From assembly GCA_943326825.2 (NCBI GenBank), contig CALPUT020000152.1, positions 1 to 6,284 of the forward strand: a stretch of DNA of 6,284 nucleotides. The letters run 5' to 3'. Made by a program: the position numbers and the translations under genes. This DNA comes from Chryseobacterium gleum. Its GTDB lineage: Bacteria > Bacteroidota > Bacteroidia > Flavobacteriales_D > Crocinitomicaceae. A model generated the notes under the pieces. That model saw only the letters and a program-made list of their open reading frames with translations. It ran no database searches and was not told where the DNA came from. Shown in pieces: positions 1 to 5,693 of the stretch. Each line of letters opens with the position of its first letter. The first letter of the stretch is position 1.

Positions 1-1469
1 ACAGTTCCTTTAATTCCAATATATTTTCCGTTCGAATCATAATAAGGTGAGCTGATTGTATATAGATATTTTTCTTTATTATTTACAATTAATTTCCGTT
101 CAATTCTGAATGTTTCTTTATTGTTTATTGAGTTTTTTATTGTTGTTTCTAACGAGTCAAATTGCTGTTTGTTCATACTTTGATTGAACTGTTTTAATAA
201 TTCTTCATCTTTAATTGTATTGTCAATTTCATAAATATTATACATTTCATCAGACCAAAATAGCTGCATTTTCTGTTCATTAAATTCCCAATTCCCTATT
301 TTAGAAATGAATTGTGCCTCTTTTAATTTTTCTTGATTCATTAACAACTGACGTTTGTATTCCATCTCAATCGTTAAATCATTATGCGTACCGATCATTC
401 TTAATGGTTTCCCATCACTATTCCATTCGACAATTTTACCTCGATCTAAGATCCATTTATATGAGCCGTCTTTACAAAGAATTCTATGCATGCTTTCATA
501 AAATGATGTTAAACCATTTAAATGTTTTTCAATTTCTTTTTCGGCTAGTGAAATGTCTTCAGGATGAACTCTTTTCGTCCATTCATCTACATGGTTTGAT
601 ATTTCATCGATGTTAAAACCAAGTGTTTTTTTCCAGGCATCTGAAAAATAAGTTTCATTGGTTATAATGTTCCAATCCCATAATCCGTAATTTGAATTTT
701 CAATTGCAATTTTCCAACGCTCATCTGCGATTCTTTTTTCTTCAAGCTGAATAATTTCTTTTGTTACATCTCTTTCTATTGCGATGAAATATTCTATTTG
801 ATTCTTTTCATCATAAATTGGAGATATATTTATATTTAGCCAATATTCTTTGCCTGATTTTGAATAATTTAAAATGTTTACATCAATTTCTTCTTTTTGT
901 TTGACTGCTTTTCGAATATCTTCAACCGTATTATGATTGGTTTTTTTTCCTTGTAAAAGTGAACCAGGTTTTTTACCTATTACTTCTTCTTTTGTATATT
1001 CACTTATTTTACTAAACGCATTGTTTACCCATACAATATGGCCTGATGGATTTGTAATTACGACAGCATCTTTCGTTTTAGATACAACTTTTGTAATTAG
1101 ATGAAATTCTTCTTCTTTTTTAATTTGTTCAGAAATATCTCTTCCTATTCCATAAAACTCTCCAGTTTCTTTATCTATATTTCCTTTCCAACTTATATAT
1201 CTATAAAAACCATTTTTAGTTTTATAACGATTAACTATTACATCAGCTCCGATACCGTCAATATGTTTAGCTATTTCAATTTTTGTATGATTAAGATCTT
1301 CAGCATGAATAAATTTTGTAAATGGTTTATCCAAAACATCACTTATTTCCCACTCTAATATATTTGTAAAAGCCTGATTGATTTTTTTGAAATTTCCATC
1401 AGGACATACTACACATATTATATCCATTGATAGATTAAAAATCTTTTTATAGTCGTTCTGATCTTTCAT
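1..1469 (-). CDS. Multi-PAS sensor protein, C-terminal part beyond the left edge
   Basis: The reading frame is open from an ATG at 1469 to the window edge: 489 codons with no stop. An in-frame TAA lies five codons upstream of that ATG with no other ATG between, so the start is well fixed. I see four PAS/PAC units at about residues 5-118, 122-234, 250-368 and 375 onward. The first has FIHAEDL and GIGRDIS. The second has NAF, GKKPGSLLQG and NYSKSGKEYW, a LOV-like pattern. The third has YGLWDWN and RVHPEDI, the PAS_3 type. The fourth has IGNWEF and is cut in its PAC part at the edge. There is no signal peptide or membrane segment, so it should sense inside the cell. Short charged linkers (SEQIKKEEE, KEIIQLEEKR) join the units and may form signalling helices. 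Such arrays usually end in a histidine kinase, and less often in a cyclase or a regulator domain; the output here cannot be seen. A receiver gene lies just upstream on the same strand. Confidence 0.9.
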   Translation of the reverse strand, partial: MKDQNDYKKIFNLSMDIICVVCPDGNFKKINQAFTNILEWEISDVLDKPFTKFIHAEDLNHTKIEIAKHIDGIGADVIVNRYKTKNGFYRYISWKGNIDKETGEFYGIGRDISEQIKKEEEFHLITKVVSKTKDAVVITNPSGHIVWVNNAFSKISEYTKEEVIGKKPGSLLQGKKTNHNTVEDIRKAVKQKEEIDVNILNYSKSGKEYWLNINISPIYDEKNQIEYFIAIERDVTKEIIQLEEKRIADERWKIAIENSNYGLWDWNIITNETYFSDAWKKTLGFNIDEISNHVDEWTKRVHPEDISLAEKEIEKHLNGLTSFYESMHRILCKDGSYKWILDRGKIVEWNSDGKPLRMIGTHNDLTIEMEYKRQLLMNQEKLKEAQFISKIGNWEFNEQKMQLFWSDEMYNIYEIDNTIKDEELLKQFNQSMNKQQFDSLETTIKNSINNKETFRIERKLIVNNKEKYLYTISSPYYDSNGKYIGIKGT

Positions 1470-1528
1470 TTGTATTATTATTCTTTAATTAAGAACTTAT
1501 CATTAATTAAAACACTTGTTTAACTAGA

Positions 1529-1554
1529 GGTTTTCTTAATTATTTTGTAAAACC
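1529..1554. repeat. Weak inverted repeat in the leader of the PAS gene
   Basis: GGTTTT at 1529-1534 pairs with AAAACC at 1549-1554 around a 14-base AT-rich loop. It lies about 60 bases before the PAS-gene start. It could form a small hairpin in that mRNA leader or be a protein site, but six pairs in such AT-rich DNA can arise by chance. No T-run follows it on either strand, so it is not a convincing terminator. Confidence 0.3.
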
Positions 1555-1614
1555 ACCTTAAAGAAATAAAATTGGGATATTTGTATATGTTTCAATTTAG
1601 TATCTTTAATATTT

Positions 1615-1676
1615 AAATTGGATATTTTAATTGTGTTTAGATATAATAAAAATAAGCATTTTTAAAATATCAATTT
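1615..1676. repeat. Long AT-rich inverted repeat between the receiver and PAS genes
   Basis: The left arm (1615-1630) is AAATTG, a single extra G, then ATATTTTAA. The right arm (1662-1676) is TTAAAATATCAATTT. They pair over 15 positions with only the extra G bulged, around a 31-base loop. This is the longest near-perfect stem in the gap between the two minus-strand genes. No T-run follows it, so a classical terminator is not obvious. It may be an mRNA processing or stability structure, or a binding site. Since almost all pairs are A-T, the stem is weak and partly explained by composition. Confidence 0.5.
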
Positions 1677-1678
1677 CG

Positions 1679-1705
1679 TTCTTGAGTTAATTTATAAATC
1701 AAGAA
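1679..1705 (-). terminator. Possible hairpin terminator just after the receiver gene
   Basis: TTCTTGA (1679-1685) and TCAAGAA (1699-1705) form a perfect 7-pair stem around a 13-base loop. The stem begins five bases after the receiver stop codon. That position suits a transcript end. However, the sequence after the stem on the minus strand reads ACGAAATTG rather than a clean T-run. Read-through into the PAS gene is therefore quite possible. It could equally be a 3' end stability stem. Confidence 0.35.
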
Positions 1706-1709
1706 AATG

Positions 1710-2093
1710 TTATATGACGTGTTCTTTTATTTTTTCAATTAATTGAAAAACTTCATAAGGTTTTGAAATGTAATCATTCATACCTGCTTCAAAACATTTT
1801 TCTTGAACATCTTTAGTAACATCGGCCGATACCGCGATTATTGGAATTTTAGATTTAGTTGGGTCTTTAAGAGTTCTAATTGCAAAAGTTGTTTCATAAC
1901 CATTCATTTCAGGCATCATTAAATCCATTAATACAATCTGAAAGTCAGCTTTTTCTAATGCTTCAATTGCTAATTTACCATTATCAGTAATTTCAACTTC
2001 AAAACCTTCTTTTTGTAAAATTGTTTTAATCAACAATTGATTAATCGCATTATCTTCAGCAACTAAAATGGAAATTGATTTGTAATTTACCAT
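1710..2093 (-). CDS. Single-domain response regulator (CheY-like receiver)
   Basis: This 127-residue protein is one receiver domain with no DNA-binding or enzymatic output. The conserved sites are all present: acidic pair E13-D14, phospho-acceptor D57 in LMDLMMPEMNG, switch residue S89 in AVSAD, and K111 in SKPY. The opening ILVAEDNAINQLLIKTIL and the MMPEMNG motif resemble receivers found at the end of hybrid histidine kinases more than OmpR or NarL regulators. It probably takes a phosphoryl group from a histidine kinase or phosphotransfer protein and passes it on or binds a partner. The natural partner candidate is the multi-PAS protein 240 bases downstream on the same strand, which is inference from position. 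The ATG at 2093 gives the usual domain start. No Shine-Dalgarno sequence precedes it. Confidence 0.93.
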   Translation of the reverse strand: MVNYKSISILVAEDNAINQLLIKTILQKEGFEVEITDNGKLAIEALEKADFQIVLMDLMMPEMNGYETTFAIRTLKDPTKSKIPIIAVSADVTKDVQEKCFEAGMNDYISKPYEVFQLIEKIKEHVI

Positions 2094-2166
2094 AGTGTTT
2101 TAAGTATTTGGTTATGACTATTTTTTACTTTTGATTTTTTTAGTCATTTAAATAATTAATAATTCT

Positions 2167-2190
2167 AAGGATTATGATCCTTTATTTTTT
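2167..2190 (+). terminator. Hairpin plus T-run, terminator-like on the plus strand
   Basis: AAGGAT (2167-2172) and ATCCTT (2177-2182) form a perfect 6-pair stem with a TATG loop. On the plus strand it is followed by T, A and six Ts to 2190. The form is that of a small intrinsic terminator, but no plus-strand gene lies upstream of it; only a transcript antisense to the receiver gene would be stopped here. On the minus strand the same stem would sit in the leader of the receiver mRNA, about 74 bases before the ATG. Its true role is unclear. Confidence 0.4.
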
Positions 2191-2208
2191 CAGTGTATTA
2201 ACAATAAT

Positions 2209-2216
2209 CAAATTTA
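2209..2216 (-). promoter_or_regulatory. Possible -7 box for the receiver gene
   Basis: On the minus strand the bases read TAAATTTG, an exact match to the Bacteroidota -7 form TAnnTTTG. It would start a transcript near 2204 with a leader of about 110 bases. No TTG is found at the expected 17-23 base spacing; the palindrome at 2222-2239 occupies that place. The call rests on one short motif in AT-rich DNA. Confidence 0.35.
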
Positions 2217-2221
2217 ACAAA

Positions 2222-2239
2222 TAATTAATATATTAATTA
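2222..2239. promoter_or_regulatory. Perfect 18-base palindrome, possible operator
   Basis: TAATTAATATATTAATTA reads the same on both strands without a mismatch. It lies in the divergent region between the receiver gene and mnmD, directly upstream of the TAAATTTG box, where the -33 contact would be. A dimeric regulator site is one reading. Made only of A and T in a very AT-rich stretch, it could also be chance or simply an easily melted or bent segment. Confidence 0.35.
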
Positions 2240-2317
2240 CTTTAATTTTCTTTAAATAATTCTTTTTTTGATTTATTGTTAGTTATATTTCATCTTATCT
2301 TTTTTGAAAAACTTTCC

Positions 2318-2351
2318 TTGAGTTATTAAAGTGCTTATTGTATTATTTTTG
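2318..2351 (+). promoter_or_regulatory. Probable promoter of mnmD
   Basis: TATTTTTG at 2344-2351 matches the Bacteroidota -7 consensus TAnnTTTG exactly. A TTG at 2318-2320 lies 23 bases upstream, at the long end of the spacing described for flavobacterial promoters. Transcription would begin near 2355, leaving a leader of only about 11 bases, AT-rich and with no Shine-Dalgarno sequence. That pattern is normal for this phylum. It is the better of the two promoter candidates in the divergent region. Confidence 0.5.
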
Positions 2352-2365
2352 TAAATAAATATATT

Positions 2366-3031
2366 ATGAAAAGAGAGGTTATAAATACAGCTGATGGATC
2401 TAAAACTATCCGTATTGTTGATTTAGATGAAAATTATCACTCTAGTCATGGCGCACTTCAAGAAGCAGAATATGTTTTCATCAAGAACGGTATTGAAGCA
2501 TTTAAAGACGAAAAACATCTTTCCATTTTTGAAATGGGATTTGGTACGGGACTAAATGCTTTTTTGACATGTTTAAATGCTTTAGAAAATGATTTAAATA
2601 TTGATTATGATGGAATTGAAGCATATCCGGTTTCAATTGAGGAAATGAATCAATTGGATTATGACTCTTTAAAAGGCTCTGAATATAGTTCCATTTTCAA
2701 TAAAATTCATTTGACTTCTTGGAATCAAAAAAATGAAATCAATTCAAATTTCTCATTGACAAAAATTGAAAATAAAATTGAAAATTTTTCTTTTCAAAAA
2801 GAAAAATACAACATCGTTTATTATGATGCATTTGGACCTAGAGCTCAAGAAGAAATGTGGTCATTAGAAATTTTTCAAAAATTATATACATCCATTAAAG
2901 AAGGAGGTTTTTTAGTAACCTATTGTGCAAAAGGGCAAGTAAAAAGAGATCTTAAAACCGCAGGATTCAAAATTGAAGCATTACCTGGGCCTCCAGGAAA
3001 AAGGGAAATGACAAGAGCTTGGAAGAGGTGA
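2366..3031 (+). CDS. mnmD: tRNA mnm5(s2)U34 methyltransferase MnmD (stand-alone, DUF752)
   Basis: The 221-residue protein is the methyltransferase half of the wobble-uridine enzyme MnmC, without the FAD-dependent oxidoreductase half. It uses SAM to methylate 5-aminomethyl-uridine-34, made by MnmE-MnmG, to 5-methylaminomethyl-uridine in the cytoplasm. Visible family marks are YHSSHGALQEAEYVFI (24-39), the SAM loop EMGFGTGLN (56-64), acidic E85 in GIEAYP, YYDAFGPRAQEEMW with the likely active-site D154, and a C-terminal LPGPPGKREMTRAW (206-219). Stand-alone MnmD proteins are known; the Aquifex aeolicus DUF752 protein was shown to work alone. The ATG at 2366 directly precedes the conserved N-terminal strand, and a good promoter lies just upstream. 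The gene is monocistronic and converges on the rsmF-like gene. Its TGA stop sits inside a short palindromic repeat. Confidence 0.93.
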   Translation: MKREVINTADGSKTIRIVDLDENYHSSHGALQEAEYVFIKNGIEAFKDEKHLSIFEMGFGTGLNAFLTCLNALENDLNIDYDGIEAYPVSIEEMNQLDYDSLKGSEYSSIFNKIHLTSWNQKNEINSNFSLTKIENKIENFSFQKEKYNIVYYDAFGPRAQEEMWSLEIFQKLYTSIKEGGFLVTYCAKGQVKRDLKTAGFKIEALPGPPGKREMTRAWKR

Positions 3032-3052
3032 CTTCGAGTTCACTCAATCACC
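3027..3052 (+). repeat. 26-base quasi-palindrome, copy A (overlaps the mnmD stop)
   Basis: It begins GGTGACTTCGAG and ends CTCAATCACC. GGTGA pairs with TCACC at the ends, and GAGT (3036-3039) pairs with ACTC (3042-3045) inside. The mnmD stop codon TGA (3029-3031) is part of the element. It matches copy B (3065-3090, opposite strand) at 19 of 26 positions, so the two are relatives in inverted orientation. Copy A looks more decayed: one outer pair is lost and the core has drifted towards A and T. Confidence 0.75.
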
Positions 3053-3064
3053 TTCTATTATTTT
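3027..3064 (+). terminator. Likely terminator of mnmD
   Basis: The hairpin formed by copy A is followed on the plus strand by TTCTATTATTTT (3053-3064), a T-rich tail as in intrinsic terminators. A larger cruciform or hairpin can form between copies A and B and would work in both directions. On the minus strand the B hairpin is followed by A-rich sequence, so termination of the tilS-rsmF operon may instead depend on the combined A-B structure. Confidence 0.5.
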
Positions 3065-4416
3065 GTTGACTGAGCGGAGCCGAAGTCAACATTCATTCTA
3101 ATTCTCCATTCTTTAGGATATAGATTATTAAATCGATTTCCAATATTTTTAATCCATCCAAGCGGTTCTTTTTCAAAAGTGATTAATTGAAATCCCATCG
3201 CACCATTAATTGAAAAAGTATCTCCATGCAAATATTTAAGTGCTAAGTCTTTTTCTAAGTTGATACTATTACTTTTTTCAGAAATTCTTAAAAATGGATT
3301 GAATGCTAATTCTTCATGTGGAATAATTCCTTTTCTTGAAATCTCACCGATATTCGTTCCCATTTTAATTATGTGCAAATTTGCTTGTAAATGAAGGAAT
3401 TCATTTGTGAAATCTTTTGGAAAAGCTAATAATTTATCATTCCAATTGAAGACATTACATGTTTCTAGTTTTGCAAATTTTGAGCAGTCTAACAGATCTT
3501 TTTGAAGTTTTAAATCGTTATTTCTAATGAATTTATTTTTTTTATTTTCATTTCCAATTTTCTGAAATACGGCAATATAAAAACCTTCAGTAGCAGTTTT
3601 TCCAGGAATACAGTAGAATCCTTTTTGAATTCTATCTTTTTGTATTGGTTCTTTTAATTCAACCGAAACAATCTCAGCTTCCAAATTATTTAATAACCAT
3701 TCTACATTATCTTCATTTTCATCTTCGTTAAACGTACAAGTCGAATAAATTAAATATCCGCCAGCTTTTAAGGAATCCCAAACATCCATGACAATTCTTT
3801 TTTGTCTTGCCGCGCACAATTGAACATTGTCTTCCGTCCATTCCGTTCGAGCATTTGGATCTTTACGAAACATGCCTTCCCCAGAACAAGGAGCATCAAC
3901 AACGATTGAATCAAAGAAATTTGGGATTTTTTCAAAATGTTCAGGATCATTGTTTGTGACAACAACATTTGCATGTCCCCATTTTGATAAATTTTCTCTT
4001 AAAATTTTGGCTCTTGAATTAATTACTTCATTACTAACAAGCATTCCTTTATTGTTCAAAAATGAAGCGATTAACGTACTTTTTCCACCAGGAGCAGCGC
4101 AAAGATCTAAGATTTTAGGTTGTTCAGGTAAATCTAATTGTCTTAAAACTGTATCCAAAACCATAGAACCAGCTTCTTGAGGATAATATGTTCCAGCATG
4201 AAATAATGGATCTAAGGTAAAAGAAGGTCTTTCAGTTAAATAATATCCATTTTGACACCAATCGATCTCTTTTTGAAATGGTAAATTTGGTTTTGCTTTA
4301 TGTGGATTTAAACGAACTGAGGTTGGAGTTTCAGTTTTTAAAGCCATTAATAATTCTTCTCCAAGGAAAAGATCATTCTTTACTCTATTTTCAAATTTTA
4401 TTGGGAATGGAATCAT
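3058..4416 (-). CDS. rsmF: 16S rRNA m5C methyltransferase, RsmF/NOL1-NOP2-sun family
   Basis: This 452-residue SAM-dependent enzyme would put a methyl group on C5 of a cytosine in rRNA. The SAM site is LDLCAAPGGKST (103-114), followed by acidic E130, D157 and D174. Two catalytic cysteines are present: C177 in VDAPCSGEGMF and C227 in IYSTCTF. The C-terminal part (GDTFSINGAMGFQLITFE, then GWIKNIGNRFNNLYPKEWRIRMN) is the PUA-like RNA-binding domain of RsmF, and the length is near that of E. coli RsmF. E. coli RsmF modifies 16S C1407; which cytosine is used here cannot be told, and an RsmB-like or other m5C role is possible. The start overlaps the tilS stop as ATGA. After RIRMN the last ten residues (443-452) appear to be an add-on, nine of them encoded by repeat copy B. 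Tandem stops TAA TAG follow. Confidence 0.88.
   Translation of the reverse strand: MIPFPIKFENRVKNDLFLGEELLMALKTETPTSVRLNPHKAKPNLPFQKEIDWCQNGYYLTERPSFTLDPLFHAGTYYPQEAGSMVLDTVLRQLDLPEQPKILDLCAAPGGKSTLIASFLNNKGMLVSNEVINSRAKILRENLSKWGHANVVVTNNDPEHFEKIPNFFDSIVVDAPCSGEGMFRKDPNARTEWTEDNVQLCAARQKRIVMDVWDSLKAGGYLIYSTCTFNEDENEDNVEWLLNNLEAEIVSVELKEPIQKDRIQKGFYCIPGKTATEGFYIAVFQKIGNENKKNKFIRNNDLKLQKDLLDCSKFAKLETCNVFNWNDKLLAFPKDFTNEFLHLQANLHIIKMGTNIGEISRKGIIPHEELAFNPFLRISEKSNSINLEKDLALKYLHGDTFSINGAMGFQLITFEKEPLGWIKNIGNRFNNLYPKEWRIRMNVDFGSAQSTK
3065..3090 (-). repeat. 26-base GC-rich palindromic repeat, copy B (inside the rsmF 3' end)
   Basis: On the minus strand it begins GTTGACTTCGGCTCC and ends GCTCAGTCAAC, with a perfect 7-pair outer stem GTTGACT/AGTCAAC and a 12-base GC-rich centre. 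The GC content is far above that of the surroundings. It encodes residues V443 to T451 of the rsmF-like protein. From memory, short elements with a core like TTCGACTCCGCTCAG are scattered in many bacterial genomes, including flavobacteria; this copy resembles them, but I could not search. Confidence 0.8.
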
Positions 4417-5693
4417 TCTTGAATATTTTGTAACGTAATTTTTATAATTTCTTTTGAATGGTTGTCAGCAATATGTGTTGAACTAATTCGGATTCCAACA
4501 CACCAAATGATTGTTTCTTGATCGGTTAGTACTAAAATATCTTTCTTTTTGAAAGTCGGAATTTTGGCATCTTTAATTATGTCAGATAAAAGTTTAGTTC
4601 CTTTCAAACCAATTGGTTGCATGCGATCTCCATTTTTCCATTTACGAAGATTTAATTCACCGTTTAATTTAGCTGAATCGATGTAAATTTCGTTTTTTGA
4701 AAATTCATGAGGTAGTGAACTTACTTTTTCAATAAGTATTTTCGGTAAATTAATTTGTTGATTATCTGTTTCAAAAACAAAACAATTTTCTTCTCTAGAA
4801 ATTGAAATAAAAGGACAATCTTCATTTTTTTCTAACCGAATATTTTTCCCTTTTTGAGAAGTTCGAATTTTCTCTAAATCAATTAGTAATCCAGGTTTTT
4901 GGTTTAATTGTCTTAATAATTCAATTCGTTCTTCATTCGTTAGTGAATCAAATAAATCAAATGAGATGACATTTTTATTTTTGATATCCTTCAACAAAAT
5001 CGAAACTTTTTCTTCGATTAATGCTTGGTTTTCTTGAAAAATAGATGTCAAAAGTTTAACACTTTCCTTCAACGTTGGAATCGATTCGATTAACTCAGGT
5101 ATTAGAATATTTCTTAGAATATTTCGTTTGTATTTATTTTTTTTATTTGAATAATCTTCTCTCCATTCAATACTGTTACTATTCGCAAATTCGATAATTG
5201 AATCTTTTGAGAATGAAAGTAAAGGTCGAATAAAACGTTTGTTTTCAGATTTCATACAAGCCATTCCCATAATTCCAGATTTACGAGCAATATGCATGAA
5301 AAAAGTTTCAATTTGATCATCTAAATGATGTCCAAGTGCGATGTAGTTATTCTCAGATTTAGTTCTAAATTTCTCAAAGAAATCATAGCGAACATTTCTA
5401 GCTACTTCTTGAAGATTACCTCCAAATTCATCTAATTGTTCCTGAAGATGAATATCTAATAAATGAAAAGGAATAGTTAATTTTTGACAGGTTTTTTCAA
5501 CCAATTCTTTATCTGAAATGGAGTCTTTGCCTCTCAAATTGTAATTAACATGTAAAACTTCTAAATTAAAATCAAGAGAATGAAAAATTGATAGTAATGT
5601 CATAGAATCAACGCCACCGCTACATGCAAGAAATATTTTTTTTGATTTTAAATGTTTCCAATTTTCAGCAATATATTGAATAATTTCACTCAT
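4413..5693 (-). CDS. tilS: tRNA(Ile)-lysidine synthase TilS
   Basis: TilS activates C34 of the CAU-anticodon isoleucine tRNA with ATP and attaches lysine. The lysidine formed makes the tRNA read AUA and be charged with isoleucine. The protein has 426 residues, close to the 432 of E. coli. The N-terminal PP-loop is SGGVDS (25-30), followed by HVNYNLRG (48-55), GHHLDDQIET (121-130), RPLL (156-159) and the D-x-SN...Y-x-RNxLR signature at 180-194. A TilS C-terminal domain follows the central helical part, with RKWKNGDRMQPIGLKG near 350-362 and ISSTHIADNHSK close to the end. AUA codons occur in this window, so the enzyme should be essential. The ATG lies inside the end of pabB, with 8 bases overlapping, and the stop overlaps rsmF by 4 bases. 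The three genes are surely co-transcribed and probably translationally coupled. Confidence 0.96.
   Translation of the reverse strand: MSEIIQYIAENWKHLKSKKIFLACSGGVDSMTLLSIFHSLDFNLEVLHVNYNLRGKDSISDKELVEKTCQKLTIPFHLLDIHLQEQLDEFGGNLQEVARNVRYDFFEKFRTKSENNYIALGHHLDDQIETFFMHIARKSGIMGMACMKSENKRFIRPLLSFSKDSIIEFANSNSIEWREDYSNKKNKYKRNILRNILIPELIESIPTLKESVKLLTSIFQENQALIEEKVSILLKDIKNKNVISFDLFDSLTNEERIELLRQLNQKPGLLIDLEKIRTSQKGKNIRLEKNEDCPFISISREENCFVFETDNQQINLPKILIEKVSSLPHEFSKNEIYIDSAKLNGELNLRKWKNGDRMQPIGLKGTKLLSDIIKDAKIPTFKKKDILVLTDQETIIWCVGIRISSTHIADNHSKEIIKITLQNIQE

Noticed and set aside
314..616. Plus-strand open frame of 100 codons
   Set aside because: It is antisense to conserved PAS-domain coding sequence on the minus strand, and its product resembles no family I know.
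1101..1358. Plus-strand open frame of 85 codons, Phe/Ile/Ser-rich and membrane-like
   Set aside because: It lies opposite the first PAS domain. The hydrophobic look comes from reading AT-rich, lysine-rich coding sequence on the wrong strand.
1600..1680. Possible insertion-sequence remnant suggested by the long inverted repeat
   Set aside because: No transposase sequence, target duplication or GC shift accompanies it, and the arms are nearly all A and T.
2094..2365. Possible small RNA or riboswitch in the divergent region
   Set aside because: The region is almost all AT with no GC-rich conserved core. mnmD appears to have a leader of only about 11 bases, too short for a riboswitch.
3768..3974. 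Minus-strand open frame of 68 codons inside rsmF
   Set aside because: It is a shifted frame of the same gene with no family signature. The main frame is intact, so there is no frameshift.
3827..4180. Plus-strand open frame of 117 codons
   Set aside because: It is the complement of the SAM-binding and catalytic region of the rsmF-like gene, whose motifs are clear.
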